A stretch of 64,000 bases of DNA, from the NCBI GenBank assembly GCA_038049695.1, contig CP142455.1, positions 26,077,501 to 26,141,500 on the forward strand, in the 5' to 3' direction. The stretch comes from Cinnamomum chago. Taxonomy: Eukaryota; Streptophyta; Magnoliopsida; Laurales; Lauraceae. Numbering within the stretch: the first letter of the stretch is position 1; the number at the start of each line of letters is the position of its first letter. Positions 1 through 10,613 of this stretch are shown one piece after another. The notes beneath the pieces were generated by a model. That model saw only the letters and a list, made by a program, of their open reading frames with translations. It did not search any database and was not told where the DNA came from. The position numbers and the translations under genes were made by a program.

Positions 1-2
1 AC

Positions 3-104
3 TCAAAATCAAGACGTGGTCAAATTGAAGCGAAAATGGAAGAAATGATAAGCTCCATTGAAGAAATGAGGTTAAAAATACACCGTCTAAGAGAAAAAGT
101 ATAG
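3..104 (+). CDS. C-terminal coding fragment, unknown protein
   Basis: The third forward frame is open from the window edge to a TAG at 102-104 and reads as a charged, helix-prone tail (…EAKMEEMISSIEEMRLKIH…) rich in Glu, Lys, Met and Ile. This is typical of a short coiled coil at the end of a plant protein or a transposon-encoded protein. Only about 33 residues are visible, so no family can be assigned. It could also be chance: the fragment is short and the downstream DNA is AT-rich without a clear poly(A) site. Confidence 0.25.
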   Translation, partial: SKSRRGQIEAKMEEMISSIEEMRLKIHRLREKV

Positions 105-2099
105 AGTGCCAAAATATGGGAAGCAGACGCGAAAATCAATTGCATCATTGTTTGTCATTGTTCTCTTTTTTACTTCATATATTTGGTGTTTGGAAAATGG
201 ACGTGATAGTCTATTGGAGTTGGTGTAGTTATTGTGCTTAATGGTTAGGTATGCTTTGTATGAAAAAGAGTTGACTTTTTTACATTTTGATGGTAAAAAA
301 TATGTGCGTTGTAGTGCTTGTAAGTATCCAGTTACCATTGGTCCAGATCTAGGACTCTATAACTTTGTTTTCCTTGTAACCTATCATGGCAAAAAGCACA
401 AATAGAAGTTGCTTACTAGTGGTTATCTAAACGTGTGGATCCTCATTTTCATGTAATGTTGCTTACTAGTGGATCTTTTTTAGAAAAAACTTTAAAAACT
501 CAACTACAGTAAGATCGATCTGATGTTAGATTGTTTCTAATAAGAATTTCAGGATATTAGAAATTTGATCCATATAAGAACTTTTTTGACTTCTTACTAT
601 CAAAGAGGCCTCAGGAATTCATGGGGAAATTTTGTGAGGTAAGACATTTTTTTTCTATTGTGATTTTGTGGGGGCTTGTTCAATGTGTGCCTAGGCCATT
701 TTGTGTGCAACTTAGCTGGGACTTTATTGAGCCCAACAAAACAACTGAACTTTGGGCTAATTTGGAAAAGTTGGGCTCTTGGTAGCATCACAAATCCGAC
801 TTAACTATTGTTACTATGCAATGCCTTTCAACTTAATTTACGGCTTTAAAATGATTCTAGTTAACTTGTTGGGTTCTAGTAATTAGAATGTAAGAGTTAA
901 GCTAGGGATTCAGGAGGTCGAGTGTATACAAAGTTGGGTTGGATTTCAAATAAAGCACAATCTAAACAAACTAACACTTGAGATCCACTTCTGAGTTATG
1001 GCCAAGCGATTGTAAGACCCATTTTAAAAGGGGCTAACTTACTTATAACCATCAACCATGGGCCCCATCTACCTATAACCATCATCAGTGAATCCATCTA
1101 TCATGGCGACCTACCCCGACTTGCTTCACAAAAATATGTGCTTTGTAGTTTCACAAGTTCAATGAACCAAGAGCTGCCGACCAATATACACTTGAGAAAT
1201 GCAGTCAACAATGAACAATCAACAGTTCAAAAGTTTTACATTAAACCACTCAAAAGTTCAAAAGTCTCTGAAGCACAATAGAACCAATGCCTATCCATAA
1301 TCCACTCAATAGTTCACAACAAAAACAGATACCCATTTGAATGCTCCGAAGCATATCTATGAGAAAACCTTAAGAATTCATCAAAAATTAGATCCAAACT
1401 TTCACAAAACCAACAAAACTCACATCCTAAGATTTTTATGTCCAATGCTTGAATGCTCCGCAGCCTGCACAATCTGTTGATATATATATTTTACCTTCAC
1501 AACCTGGGGAAGCCACAAAAGTCAGAAGTTAGCAAATTAAAGTTTCTCACAAATATAGTAGTGAAGCCCAGATTTGAGAATCCTTTACCATTTTCTTATC
1601 CAAGCATTTCAGAATCAGAGCCTTCTGAACTTGAATAGCTATTGTCATATGTTTGGCTTGGATCACTGTCAACTTACTTGAAATTATATATCATAAATAC
1701 TATGCTTATATGCAAGATGGAAGACAAAAAATAAAAATAAAAAATTAATTAGGTTGTTTACTTGTTCAATAACACCAGGCAATTTCTCACATCATGTGAG
1801 ACACTGTGTTTGTTGCAACCGTAATAAAGATGCCCTTTTGTTGCTTTCTCCTTAGATGATTTTAGTCTCCTCGCGCGTCATTTCGTCACAACATGCTATG
1901 GTTCATGATATTCTATAACATTACTATCCAGTCCTTCTCATGGGTGCATGCTTGTCTCGAATGGGATGTCCAACTTGAAATTCCACAATTTCATTTGCAA
2001 TTCGGCATGACCATAAAATTAGAATCTCGAAGCCTTCTTTAGATTGACAACCTTAGTTAAATATTGGCGTGAAAATACCTAAAATGTAATGATGTCTAG
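105..2099. other. Non-coding AT-rich stretch
   Basis: I see no convincing gene here. The short open frames are not supported by codon use, splice signals or recognisable motifs. The right end (about 1900-2100) may be the decayed 3' part of the FAR1-related pseudogene that lies to its right on the minus strand. Confidence 0.5.
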
Positions 2100-3699
2100 C
2101 CATGCACAAGTCAGCGTCGTAACTTCCAGTTTCAGCTCCATCCTTATCAATAGAATTTACCTTTGTAACTCCATTCATCCATCGCTTCAAAATGTAACAT
2201 TCTGGTAATTATCTTATGCTTAAATGCACCATAACAGACAATAAATAACGACATGGGATGCCTTCAAACTCAAATATCTTACAAGAACAATATACATGCA
2301 TCTCTTCTTTCTTCCACAAAACCTCTCTTTCAATTTCGATTTCATCCATCAGACTTCTCACAACAAAATTACAAGTGACAACATCTTCATTTACAAGTGT
2401 TACACCCATTCACAAGGTCATGAACAACTCATCCTGAAACTTATAAAATAAGTTTCTTGAGTAGATATCGACCATTTTCCTTTGTATTGGTGAACATGTT
2501 TTTAGTTTAGGCCTCCCATTACTACACTCGAAATCCTCTTTGTCTTCAAGATATTTTAAACGTCCCACCCCAGAGTCAAAGTGCGATATAAAATCAATCA
2601 ATGAATTTATGTACTCTACGTACTGCTTCACAAATGAATTAATACTTTCACTTCTTTGAGTAGTTGACATGGCCGCAAAGAAATCTTCCTTTAGATATGT
2701 TGGAACCCACATATTACGGATGTTGAATATAACTTTCAATCAGTCTTTATCCATTAATTTAGCATCTGATATGATTTCATTCCAAGAACTCTCAAAATCG
2801 AGAGGAGTATTAGATTTATGAACACTATTTTTAATCTTTTCAATCAAACCCTCATTGTGAATAAAAAAACCCTCCCAAATTTGATGGTTATCCAAAATAT
2901 GCCATAGGCAATACCGGTGACATGTGTTCGGCGTGATTTTTTAATGACTTTTGTCGTTGCAAAATCTTGATATGTTATAATTCCTCTGGGTGGGCCACAT
3001 GACATAGCTTCAAGCCATTTGTTAAGCAATTAATCAAATGACAACTTTTTCATTCGGTAGGAACCCACATCCAAATAATGTTGTTTGACCATGATGATTA
3101 CAACCAACGAATGCACCAAAAATTAAGCCATAACGGTTTGCCTTATATGTTGCATCAAATGTTACAACATCACCAAAATATTTGTATGCCGAATGGAATG
3201 TTCCGTTCGCCCAAAAAATATGCGTTATCTTCTTTTCTGCATCTCGCTTAATGTTATAAGTAAATCCATGACCCATTTCTTTGCAGTTTTCAAAGAGTTG
3301 TATTAACAGCTGACCATCTAGCCCCATTTTCTTTTCCTTCTCATTTCTTCTATGACTCTCGACATCTTTATCTATAAATTCAATTTTGTCTAGAACCCCC
3401 GATTGCGAATTGAATATTTGCATTTATTGTTTCCTTCGATTATTTGTGGAATCATTTGTATTTATTTGTTGTTTCGTTGATTCTGGTACATACCAATGTG
3501 ACCTCAACATGAATCGTTTATGAGTAGTACGAGTTGAATCTTTTCTTATACTAAACCCAACAGCCTTTGCATAAACATCGTAAAATTCATATGCTTTCTT
3601 TAAATCCTTAAAATGCATTTCTAATTGCGGTGTGAAATTCTCATCTACATTCGGATAATACAAAGATGGTGATGAGGAGGAGGACACATCCATATTCAA
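2100..3699 (-). pseudogene. FAR1-RELATED SEQUENCE (FRS5-like) pseudogene
   Basis: FAR1/FHY3-type proteins are transcription factors domesticated from Mutator transposases. Read leftwards from an ATG at 3699, the pieces follow the family order. First comes an N-terminal FAR1 zinc-binding region (EFYDVYAKAVGFSIRK). Then the MULE core (GDVVTFDATYKANRYG, FVGCNHHGQTTLFGCGF, KWLEAMSCGPP). Then the conserved TTQRSESINSF segment, and finally a SWIM-like zinc finger (CSCKIFEFEGIPCRY). The usual His of the SWIM finger is Tyr here. The frame is broken by stops next to 3424, 3034, 2740 and 2410. It also shifts at about 3030 and again at 2850-2950, and much of the FAR1 domain after RFMLRSHW is missing. 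These lesions make it a pseudogene rather than a spliced gene, although one or two could be short introns. Confidence 0.85.
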
Positions 3700-6078
3700 A
3701 CCCCTACACTAATTCAATGAATTAGTGAAAAACAAGTACTCTTATTTCACCAGTTGCTTTGGTAGAGCAACTTGCATACTTCACATGTACTTTGAGTAAC
3801 AATGCTTTGCACCCAAAACCCAAAACCAAGAAGAAGCGACACGGAATAATAATACAAAAAAAGTAATTAAAAATAAGGAAATGTAATATGCCAAACTTTG
3901 GTTTAAATTAAAGAAAAAACAATTCCTCTATTCAGTATTCTTATTAAATAAAGCAATTAGCTTGCTAATAATACATTAGTTCTATTGAATGTTCCATATT
4001 GTAGTGGTCAGTATTGAATAAAGCAATCAGTTTAAAATTCACAAATGTTAATTGAAGCTGAACTTTTTCTTTTCAAGAAAATAAGGGCATTAGAAGTTTG
4101 TTGCAATGGCTAATTTCAACTCCACCTTTTCCTGAAAAAGACAGAGGAAAAGCAAACTCTATAAGTATGGTAGAAATCAACCTTGCTCAGCCATTTTTCC
4201 TTCTTTAAAGTGAAAAATTCTTGGAGAAAAATGACTTGCTTCCTCATCTAGTCATCTTTGGATCAAATTTTAGATGAAATTGAAAAGCTCATCATAACAT
4301 CAAAAATTGAACATAACCATCTCATAGAAGCCTCTAAAAATAAATAGCTAGAATCTCTAGATTTAATCATTCATCTTGCATGTTCACTTCTCAGGGATGA
4401 TTTTAGTATAGGATAAATTCTCCACAAGATTCAAAGAGGATGGTTATATTTTATATTTTTGAATAAACATGGTAATGACTAGAAATACCTTAAATTCGAT
4501 AGAGGGAAGGTTATAAGTATAACAATGAAAACTGAAGGCCCCTTTTGAAGTACAATAATTGACAGGCAGAGAATCCCTATAGAAAATACTTGTGTGCACA
4601 AAAGATTCCTTATTCTGCAAAATTATAAATATACTTTCACCCCAGAAAATAAAAACCGTAGAAATTGCAAACGTGTAGCAACAAAAATATTCTCTCCGGA
4701 AAACCATCTTCATTTTCTGTAGTAAATGCTCTACACAATGGCACCCTTGGTATTTCATGCAATTTGAAAAATAAATCAAAAGCATGAAATCTTACCTTTA
4801 GTAAAGAGAGCTGAGAGAGCAGTGAGCAGACGAGATGTGCCTAGGTGAGACTATGAGTACAGAGCAGCCAGTGTTGTTCACAGCAATGTGATGGCGAGCA
4901 GTCTCTCTAAGGATGTTGACAGCGAGCGACGACGAGTTGAGGAGAAAGGAGGCAGACAGAGCGTCGTGGGGAGGGCGTCAGGGAGGGGGATCGGAGAGGG
5001 CATCGAGGCAACAAGGTTGGAGTGCTTACGCCAGGAGAAATGGTTTTGGGGGAATGAGATAGGGTTTAATTAAGATGGGGAATGAGATAGTCCCTCAAAA
5101 TGGTTTTGTTGAAATGGACAGGCCTCGAAACGAAATGTTTATTTTAGGAATGGGCGCACTTTCAAGTTTTTGGACCTTTTCACGGTCCACAAGCACGTGG
5201 GCTGACGGTATCCTCAGCTTGAGCTGAGGAGAGGCCTCCTCATATATATATATATATATATGGCATCACTATTGACCAACATACAATTTCTTTCTTTCTT
5301 AATTTCATATTTTCAAGATTTGTCAAAAGGGATCACAAATCATTGATCCATCTGAATTTCTTCCTATTGCTCATAATGGCAGTGTCCTGATATCTTGATC
5401 AGACCCACTTTCTTATAGAATCGAAAGAGAGAGGAAAAGAGGCGAACATCAACATAGCACATGGACTATTACTATTGTATGTAATAATATAATGTAACGC
5501 CCGGTGATTGGTGATACACAGAGAGAGAAGCCATGTGATTTGGTAGTGTTTTAATAAATTCTTTTTTTTTATTCATTGAGATTGGAGGCAACGCTCAATG
5601 GGGGATGCAATAGAAAGGTGAGAAATGATAATAATCCTCTCCCTACATTTGAGGATGATAGAAGTATTGTGGGTGATGGGTTGGATGAGAAATGGAGTGG
5701 GGGATATGGAGAAATAGGAAGGAGACAAGAAAGAAAAAGATGCGAGGAGCGATGCTAGCGTTGCCTAAATTTTTCTGGGGGCGACGCTATAGTTACTCAG
5801 AAAAAAAATATACAAAAAGATTAAAAAAGTGGTGGGAAGACCTAGTTTGTGTTGCACAATCTGCGGAGACCCTTTGCGAGGAATGACCAATATCCAAAAA
5901 AATTCTCGTAAAATCCTCATAAAAAAATAACTCATGCATGCAATGCTTAGTGAGGGCCAAAGCCTTTTGAATAAATAAATAAGAGCTAATTAGAGAAAGG
6001 TCCCTCATAGAGGTCTTGTAAGGCCTCCAGTCCATCAACTTTTTCTTTAAGGCCTGTAGTCCATACAGCTGGACATAT
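3700..6078. other. Intergenic AT-rich DNA with a palindrome and TA microsatellite
   Basis: No gene is recognised. At about 5210-5262 the perfect palindrome CCTCAGCTTGAGCTGAGG is followed by GAGAGGCCTCCTC and a run of TA repeats. The CTCCTC-(AT)n edge resembles the end of the MITE at 23562-23690, so this may be a relic of a related element. The open frame at 4888-5073 is Arg/Glu/Gly-rich and looks like chance. Confidence 0.45.
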
Positions 6079-6659
6079 TTCGGCGAGAGGTCCCTAGATA
6101 CGCCACATCATACATTATTATGACTAATTTACCCTTTGAACTGTTTAGGTATGAAATTTTGAATTTAAAAATTTCGAATCTTCCATTCTCCCTCCTTCAT
6201 AGGACAAGGTTCAACAGAACCAGAATCATTCCTGCGTCTTCTTCCTCTTTGGCGATGGAACAGTGGCATCAACGATGAGACCGACGGATCATCCTTCTCC
6301 GGCAACGAGCGCAGAAAACCGGCGAGGTCGACTTGAACTGCAAAGAAAGACGGGATTGTCTCTTTCTGCGATAAAACATTCGGCAGTAGTTGTTGTCGAG
6401 GGATGCCTCCTTCCTCTCCTCTTCTTGTCAGTCCAAACACTGTCTTCTTTGTTTTCTCCTCCCTTTTTTTCCGTTCCATCAAGTTTGGCCCTTTCTCTCT
6501 CTGCACACGAAATCCAAGGAAAAAGGAGAAATCCCATCCTTAGATTCCCAGCCGAGAAAAACAAAAAATCCCATATTTGTTTGATTTTCGTAGTGGGTAA
6601 TTCCAGTTCTCACCTTTGATGAATCTGAATATGCTTACATGGGCCGAGTGACGTCATCT

Positions 6660-6840
6660 TTGGTATGTACATATTTGATGGCCACATACTAGAGATTCTC
6701 AGGCGAGATGGTTTTGACTTGTTGAAGCTCCAGACGCGCATACCAAAAATCTCATCTTTGGCCTGTATGAATTTGATGGCCACATACCAGAGATTCCTTA
6801 GCGAGATGGCGTTGACATGTTGAAGCTCCAGACGTGGAGG
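6660..6840. repeat. 98-bp tandem duplication
   Basis: Two diverged copies with a period of 98 bp. The motif tttgatggccacata begins at 6674 and again at 6772, and each copy continues through an agagatt…gcgagatgg block to gttgaagctccagacg. It lies inside the candidate TIR element. Confidence 0.7.
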
Positions 6841-7009
6841 GATCAGGAGATCATGGCCATCCACATCGCAAATCCGATGGCAACTGCAAAAGATTCCACA
6901 TACCAAAAATATCTCATCTTCTGGGTCCTTAGTTTTCTTTTGATGCTTTATTTCATAGTAAGATCATTGTAGTTGTAGTTGTTTGTTATTTTCATGTTCA
7001 TTGAGTTTT

Positions 7010-7780
7010 TTGTAAATTTATCTGAGTTTCTAACAAATTTATCTTAGTTTCTAACAAATTTATCTGAGTTTTTGAAAAATTTAGCTAAGTTTTTGATAAA
7101 TTTATCTGATTTTTTTTCAAATTTATCTGTGTTTTTGGTAAATTTATTTGTGTTTTTGAAAAATTTATCTGAGTTTTTTTTTAAATTTATCTGAGTTTTT
7201 GGAATATCTATTTGAGTTTTTGGCAAATTTATTTGTGTTTTTAAATTTTATTTACGTCTTTTGAAATTTATTTACTTTTTTTTTAAATTTTGCTTGGATC
7301 TTTTAAAACTTATTTGCATCTTTTGAAATTTCTTTTCCATTTTTTGAAATTTATTTGGATCTTTTGATATTTTTTGTGTCTTTTTAAATTTATCTTCGTT
7401 CTTTTGAAGTTTATTTCGTTTTTTGAAATTATTGCATTTTTTAAAATTTTATTTAAGTCTTTTGAAATTTATTTACATTTTTTTTTATTTGGATCTTTTG
7501 AAATTTATTTGCGACTTTTGAAATTTATTTACATTTTTTTAATTTATTTGGATCTTTTGAGATTTATTTTCACCTTTTTAAATTTATTTGTGTTCTTTTG
7601 AAATTTATTGCGATTTTTGAAATTTATTTCGTTTTTTGAAATTTATTTGCTTTCTTTTGAAATTTATTTGTGTTTTTTAAATTTTATTTGCGGTTTTTAA
7701 ATTTATTTCATTTTTAGAAATTTATTTGAATTTTTTTCCTATTTTTTGAAACTTATTTGTGGTTTTTTGAAATTGATTTG
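7010..7780. repeat. T-rich degenerate minisatellite
   Basis: About 770 bp made of imperfect units of roughly 20-25 bp, of the kind aaatttatttg-c/t-g-tttttg, with the + strand strongly T-biased. Open frames across it give repetitive Phe/Leu/Ile-rich or Lys/Asn-rich peptides that follow from the composition and are not genes. Confidence 0.75.
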
Positions 7781-7994
7781 AAAATCTCATTAGTGGAATT
7801 TTATTAATCATGACTCATTTAATGGTAGTTGACCATTATTAATGGCTTATCCCACTAATCATGGGATATGATTTGTATGAAGGGTAAATTAGACATTTTA
7901 GGTTTCCAAATTTGGAAAAAAGACCTATCCCACTATAAGAAAAGATTGTGGACCTAAGGCAATAAACTGAAATGTTCAGGGACCTGTCGCCGAA

Positions 7995-9280
7995 TCCCCC
8001 AATAAATAAATGAAGGAGAGACCCTGCTTCATACTCCCTTATATGAACGTTAAAAGGGGAAAATGAGTATTTAGTAATTATATAATATACATTGATGTAG
8101 TTTTTTGTATCTATATATATTTATAAATATAATTAATAATAAATATGAGAGAGCCGGGCCAGACATGGTATTGTCTTAGCCCACCCGTAAATCAAAAGGG
8201 GGTACAAAAACCCTGTCCTATCCTACTTTTGGGCTTTTATTTAAGGGAGGAAAATAACTATAATTTGGGGGCTTTTTTAAGGGCTAGGTTGGGCCTGATC
8301 TCCTCGTAGTGGGACTGATTAACAACCATACCAATGAATGAGAAGAGTGGAATTACATAGTGGGAATATAGCTTTGAAAATCTAACTGGTTCAAAATCAA
8401 CGTCACTACCTTTATATGGAATGTTCTTAAATTTTACTCTAATAAAAGTTGGTTCCACTATAAGATTAAGTATATAATTATTAATAAAATTAAGGAAATT
8501 TTACCAAAAAAATAACTCTAAGCGTCCACTATACCAAATAGGGAACTTTAGCCATTAGTGCACCAAACATGGAATCCGTACAGAAAAAGTAACTTTTTTC
8601 AATAATTTTTTTTTTTTTGGTGGTTGAACTGCCATCAGGGCTCTATTGTGGTGTTCCTATCTAGACCGAAACCATGCCTGATTGAACCTGACTATGTTGA
8701 GAATTTCCTATCCAACTACAATTTCAAGTGATGCGTAGTTATGTTAGGTAACCAGTTTTTTTTTTTTTTTTTTTTCTTCTTCTTCCTTCCTACTAAGATC
8801 ACATTTTTAACACTTCTACAGTGGTGTGAAAATGGCTCAGATCTTTCTTGTAGGAAAAGAGTAAATAATTGAACTAATTTTCCTGAATCCCATGGAAAAG
8901 ATATTCTTTTTATGGAAAGGCTGAGCCACTTTAATACACCAGTATGAAAACAAATTTATACATCAAATGTCAGGATATATATATATATATATATTAGCCC
9001 CATTCAAATGTAGTCAGGGCTAAAGTCCGGTGTGGGTTTGGCTCGGTGTGATCGCTTTTGATTTGATGTTGCTTTGGGATTCATCTGACTAAAATGCACT
9101 CCTAGGACATGCCAGTGGATCATTTGATGTGAGAAATAAGTGGAATCTATACATCAAATGGTGCCCACCTATAACTTTGGCTTCAACCTTCACTTGTTTC
9201 TTTTTCTAGCCCACCTAATTAAAGGTTTTGGTTATATTCTAGTTGGACCACATATAATAGTATGTTCATGGGCCACATAG
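7995..9280. other. Intergenic AT-rich DNA
   Basis: No gene is recognised. The stretch holds a T homopolymer near 8757-8775 and a TA microsatellite near 8977-8993. Its right edge is the target site of the Tat retrotransposon. Confidence 0.5.
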
Positions 9281-9285
9281 GTGGG
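9281..9285. repeat. Target-site duplication GTGGG (left)
   Basis: The five bases GTGGG directly precede the TG of the left LTR and recur at 20481-20485 directly after the right LTR. Five base pairs is the usual length for Ty3/gypsy integration. Confidence 0.85.
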
Positions 9286-9966
9286 TGTAAGTGCAAGAAA
9301 AATATACTCACAAGATTTGGAAGCCTACAAGGACTTACTCAGTACCGGAGAAGTAGCTGCGAGAAGGCGAACCTGAGAGGGAAGAAAAGAGAAGGTCAGA
9401 GGATCCTGGCTGTGGGCAGCACAGGGCTATCCGATGCTTAAGTTAGTAGCTAGTCGGAGAGGGAGAAGAAGGGAGAAGAGATCTCTGGTTTCTTTTTTTT
9501 TGTCCCCGTCCTTACCTTTTTTCCTGCCCCTTCTTATATCGCCCTGCACCTTATATGAAGGATTGTTGTAGGGTGTGTGCTAGTGGGCTTCATGATGTGA
9601 CTAGGGTCTCGTCAGCCCATATGGTCATTAATGAGTGTCCATCACAGCCTTCATTGCATTTAATGAGAGTCCGATCAGCCCATGTTGCATTTAATGCAAG
9701 TCACATTGGGCCTGATCTGTTGGTGGCGGAGGTCCCATCGAATCCCTTTCTCGGGCCCTGTCCTGATAGGGTCGTGGCCAATGGATATGATTGCATCTCT
9801 TTATAGTCGAGACCAAGCGGTGTGGTGCGGCCGACCTGGCCACCGCTTACCGACATCAGCTATTAGTGCCGAGACCGAAGCAACGTCGGGTCTGCGTTCG
9901 AGCCCGATAATGACGCGCCTCGCCGAAACCGAATAGGGAGTGGGCTCGTGAGATGGTTCCCACACA
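9286..9966 (-). repeat. Left LTR (3' LTR of the Tat element)
   Basis: It starts TGTAAGTGCAAG and ends GGTTCCCACACA on the + strand, giving TG…CA ends. It matches 19800-20480 at equal length, with scattered substitutions and two compensating 1-bp length changes (a T run near 9490 and the gcaacgtcggg segment near 9885). Confidence 0.93.
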
Positions 9967-9985
9967 ATAGTCCCCCAGCTCTCGA
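9967..9985 (-). promoter_or_regulatory. Polypurine tract (plus-strand primer)
   Basis: On the minus strand the bases next to the 3' LTR read GAGAGCTGGGGGACTAT and then TGTGTGGG. This is a purine-rich run directly abutting the LTR, as expected for the plus-strand primer. It fixes the element's orientation. Confidence 0.75.
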
Positions 9986-10305
9986 CCTCTTGGGCTTCTC
10001 GGGCCTCGAGATTGAGAGCTGAATTGGTCTTCCGAAGCCACTCAGCATTTAATCCACAGGCGCCTCTAGCTAAGGGTTCAGACTGTTTGGCTTTAAAGCC
10101 TAGCCGTCGTTTCATTCGCCCGAGGCAATCAAGAGAGCGATAAATGAAGCGATCATGACCCGCGTGGGGAGGCGGACCGACTGCGCCACGTGTCGCGCAT
10201 CCGAAAGGTTTCCTGATCACTTCGAGGTGGCGTGCAGAGCACATCGAGGCGACATCCTGCACGCACCTCGCCCTCCGGACTTCGGGACGGCGCCCTCCCC
10301 CTTCC

Positions 10306-10314
10306 TTTATATTC
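10306..10314 (+). promoter_or_regulatory. Putative TATA box of the antisense gene
   Basis: TTTATATTC lies about 300 bp upstream of the ATG at 10614 on the + strand, in otherwise GC-rich DNA. It is followed by a leader with a CAGAAC microsatellite (about 10366-10388) and a CT-rich stretch. Position and context suit a core promoter for the antisense transcription unit; this is inferred from sequence only. Confidence 0.45.
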
Positions 10315-10613
10315 AGCCCTGGGCGTCTTCTCGTCATTTTGGTCTTCTGGTGCTTTGTTTGAATCAGAACCAGAACCAGAACCAGACCCAGCCCGTGAAA
10401 AACAGAAGAGAACCTCCGGCAAGCAACAGAAAGGACTCCCTAGCCAGCTCTGCTGCGATTGCCTAGTCAGTGTTGCTCACCGTCCGTCTGTGAGTGTCTC
10501 CCTTCTTCTCTGTCCTCGTTCTGCTTTTTCGTTCTTAGGGTTTCTGTTCTTCTTCCTCCTTGTCCGATTTCTGTCTGCCTTTAGGGTTTCTCTAGGGTTT
10601 TCTTAGATTAGAG

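Larger units (their letters stand above)
6079..7994. mobile_element. Candidate non-autonomous TIR DNA transposon
   Basis: The sequence TTCGGCGAGAGGTCCCT at 6079-6095 recurs inverted as AGGGACCTGTCGCCGAA at 7978-7994, with one mismatch. A second inverted pair lies just inside (taatttaccctt near 6123 and aagggtaaatta near 7882). No transposase is encoded. The interior has two parts: a GC-richer block at about 6165-6900 unlike its surroundings, and a T-rich repeat block at about 7010-7780. I could not identify a target-site duplication, so the exact ends are uncertain. A Mutator-like element with captured DNA is one possible reading. Confidence 0.4.

Noticed and set aside
4888..5073. Short Arg/Glu/Gly-rich open frame
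   Set aside because: No motif, no neighbouring exons, and compositional bias similar to other GA-rich intergenic tracts.
7374..7601. Phe-rich, membrane-like open frame
   Set aside because: Produced by the T-rich minisatellite; composition alone explains it.
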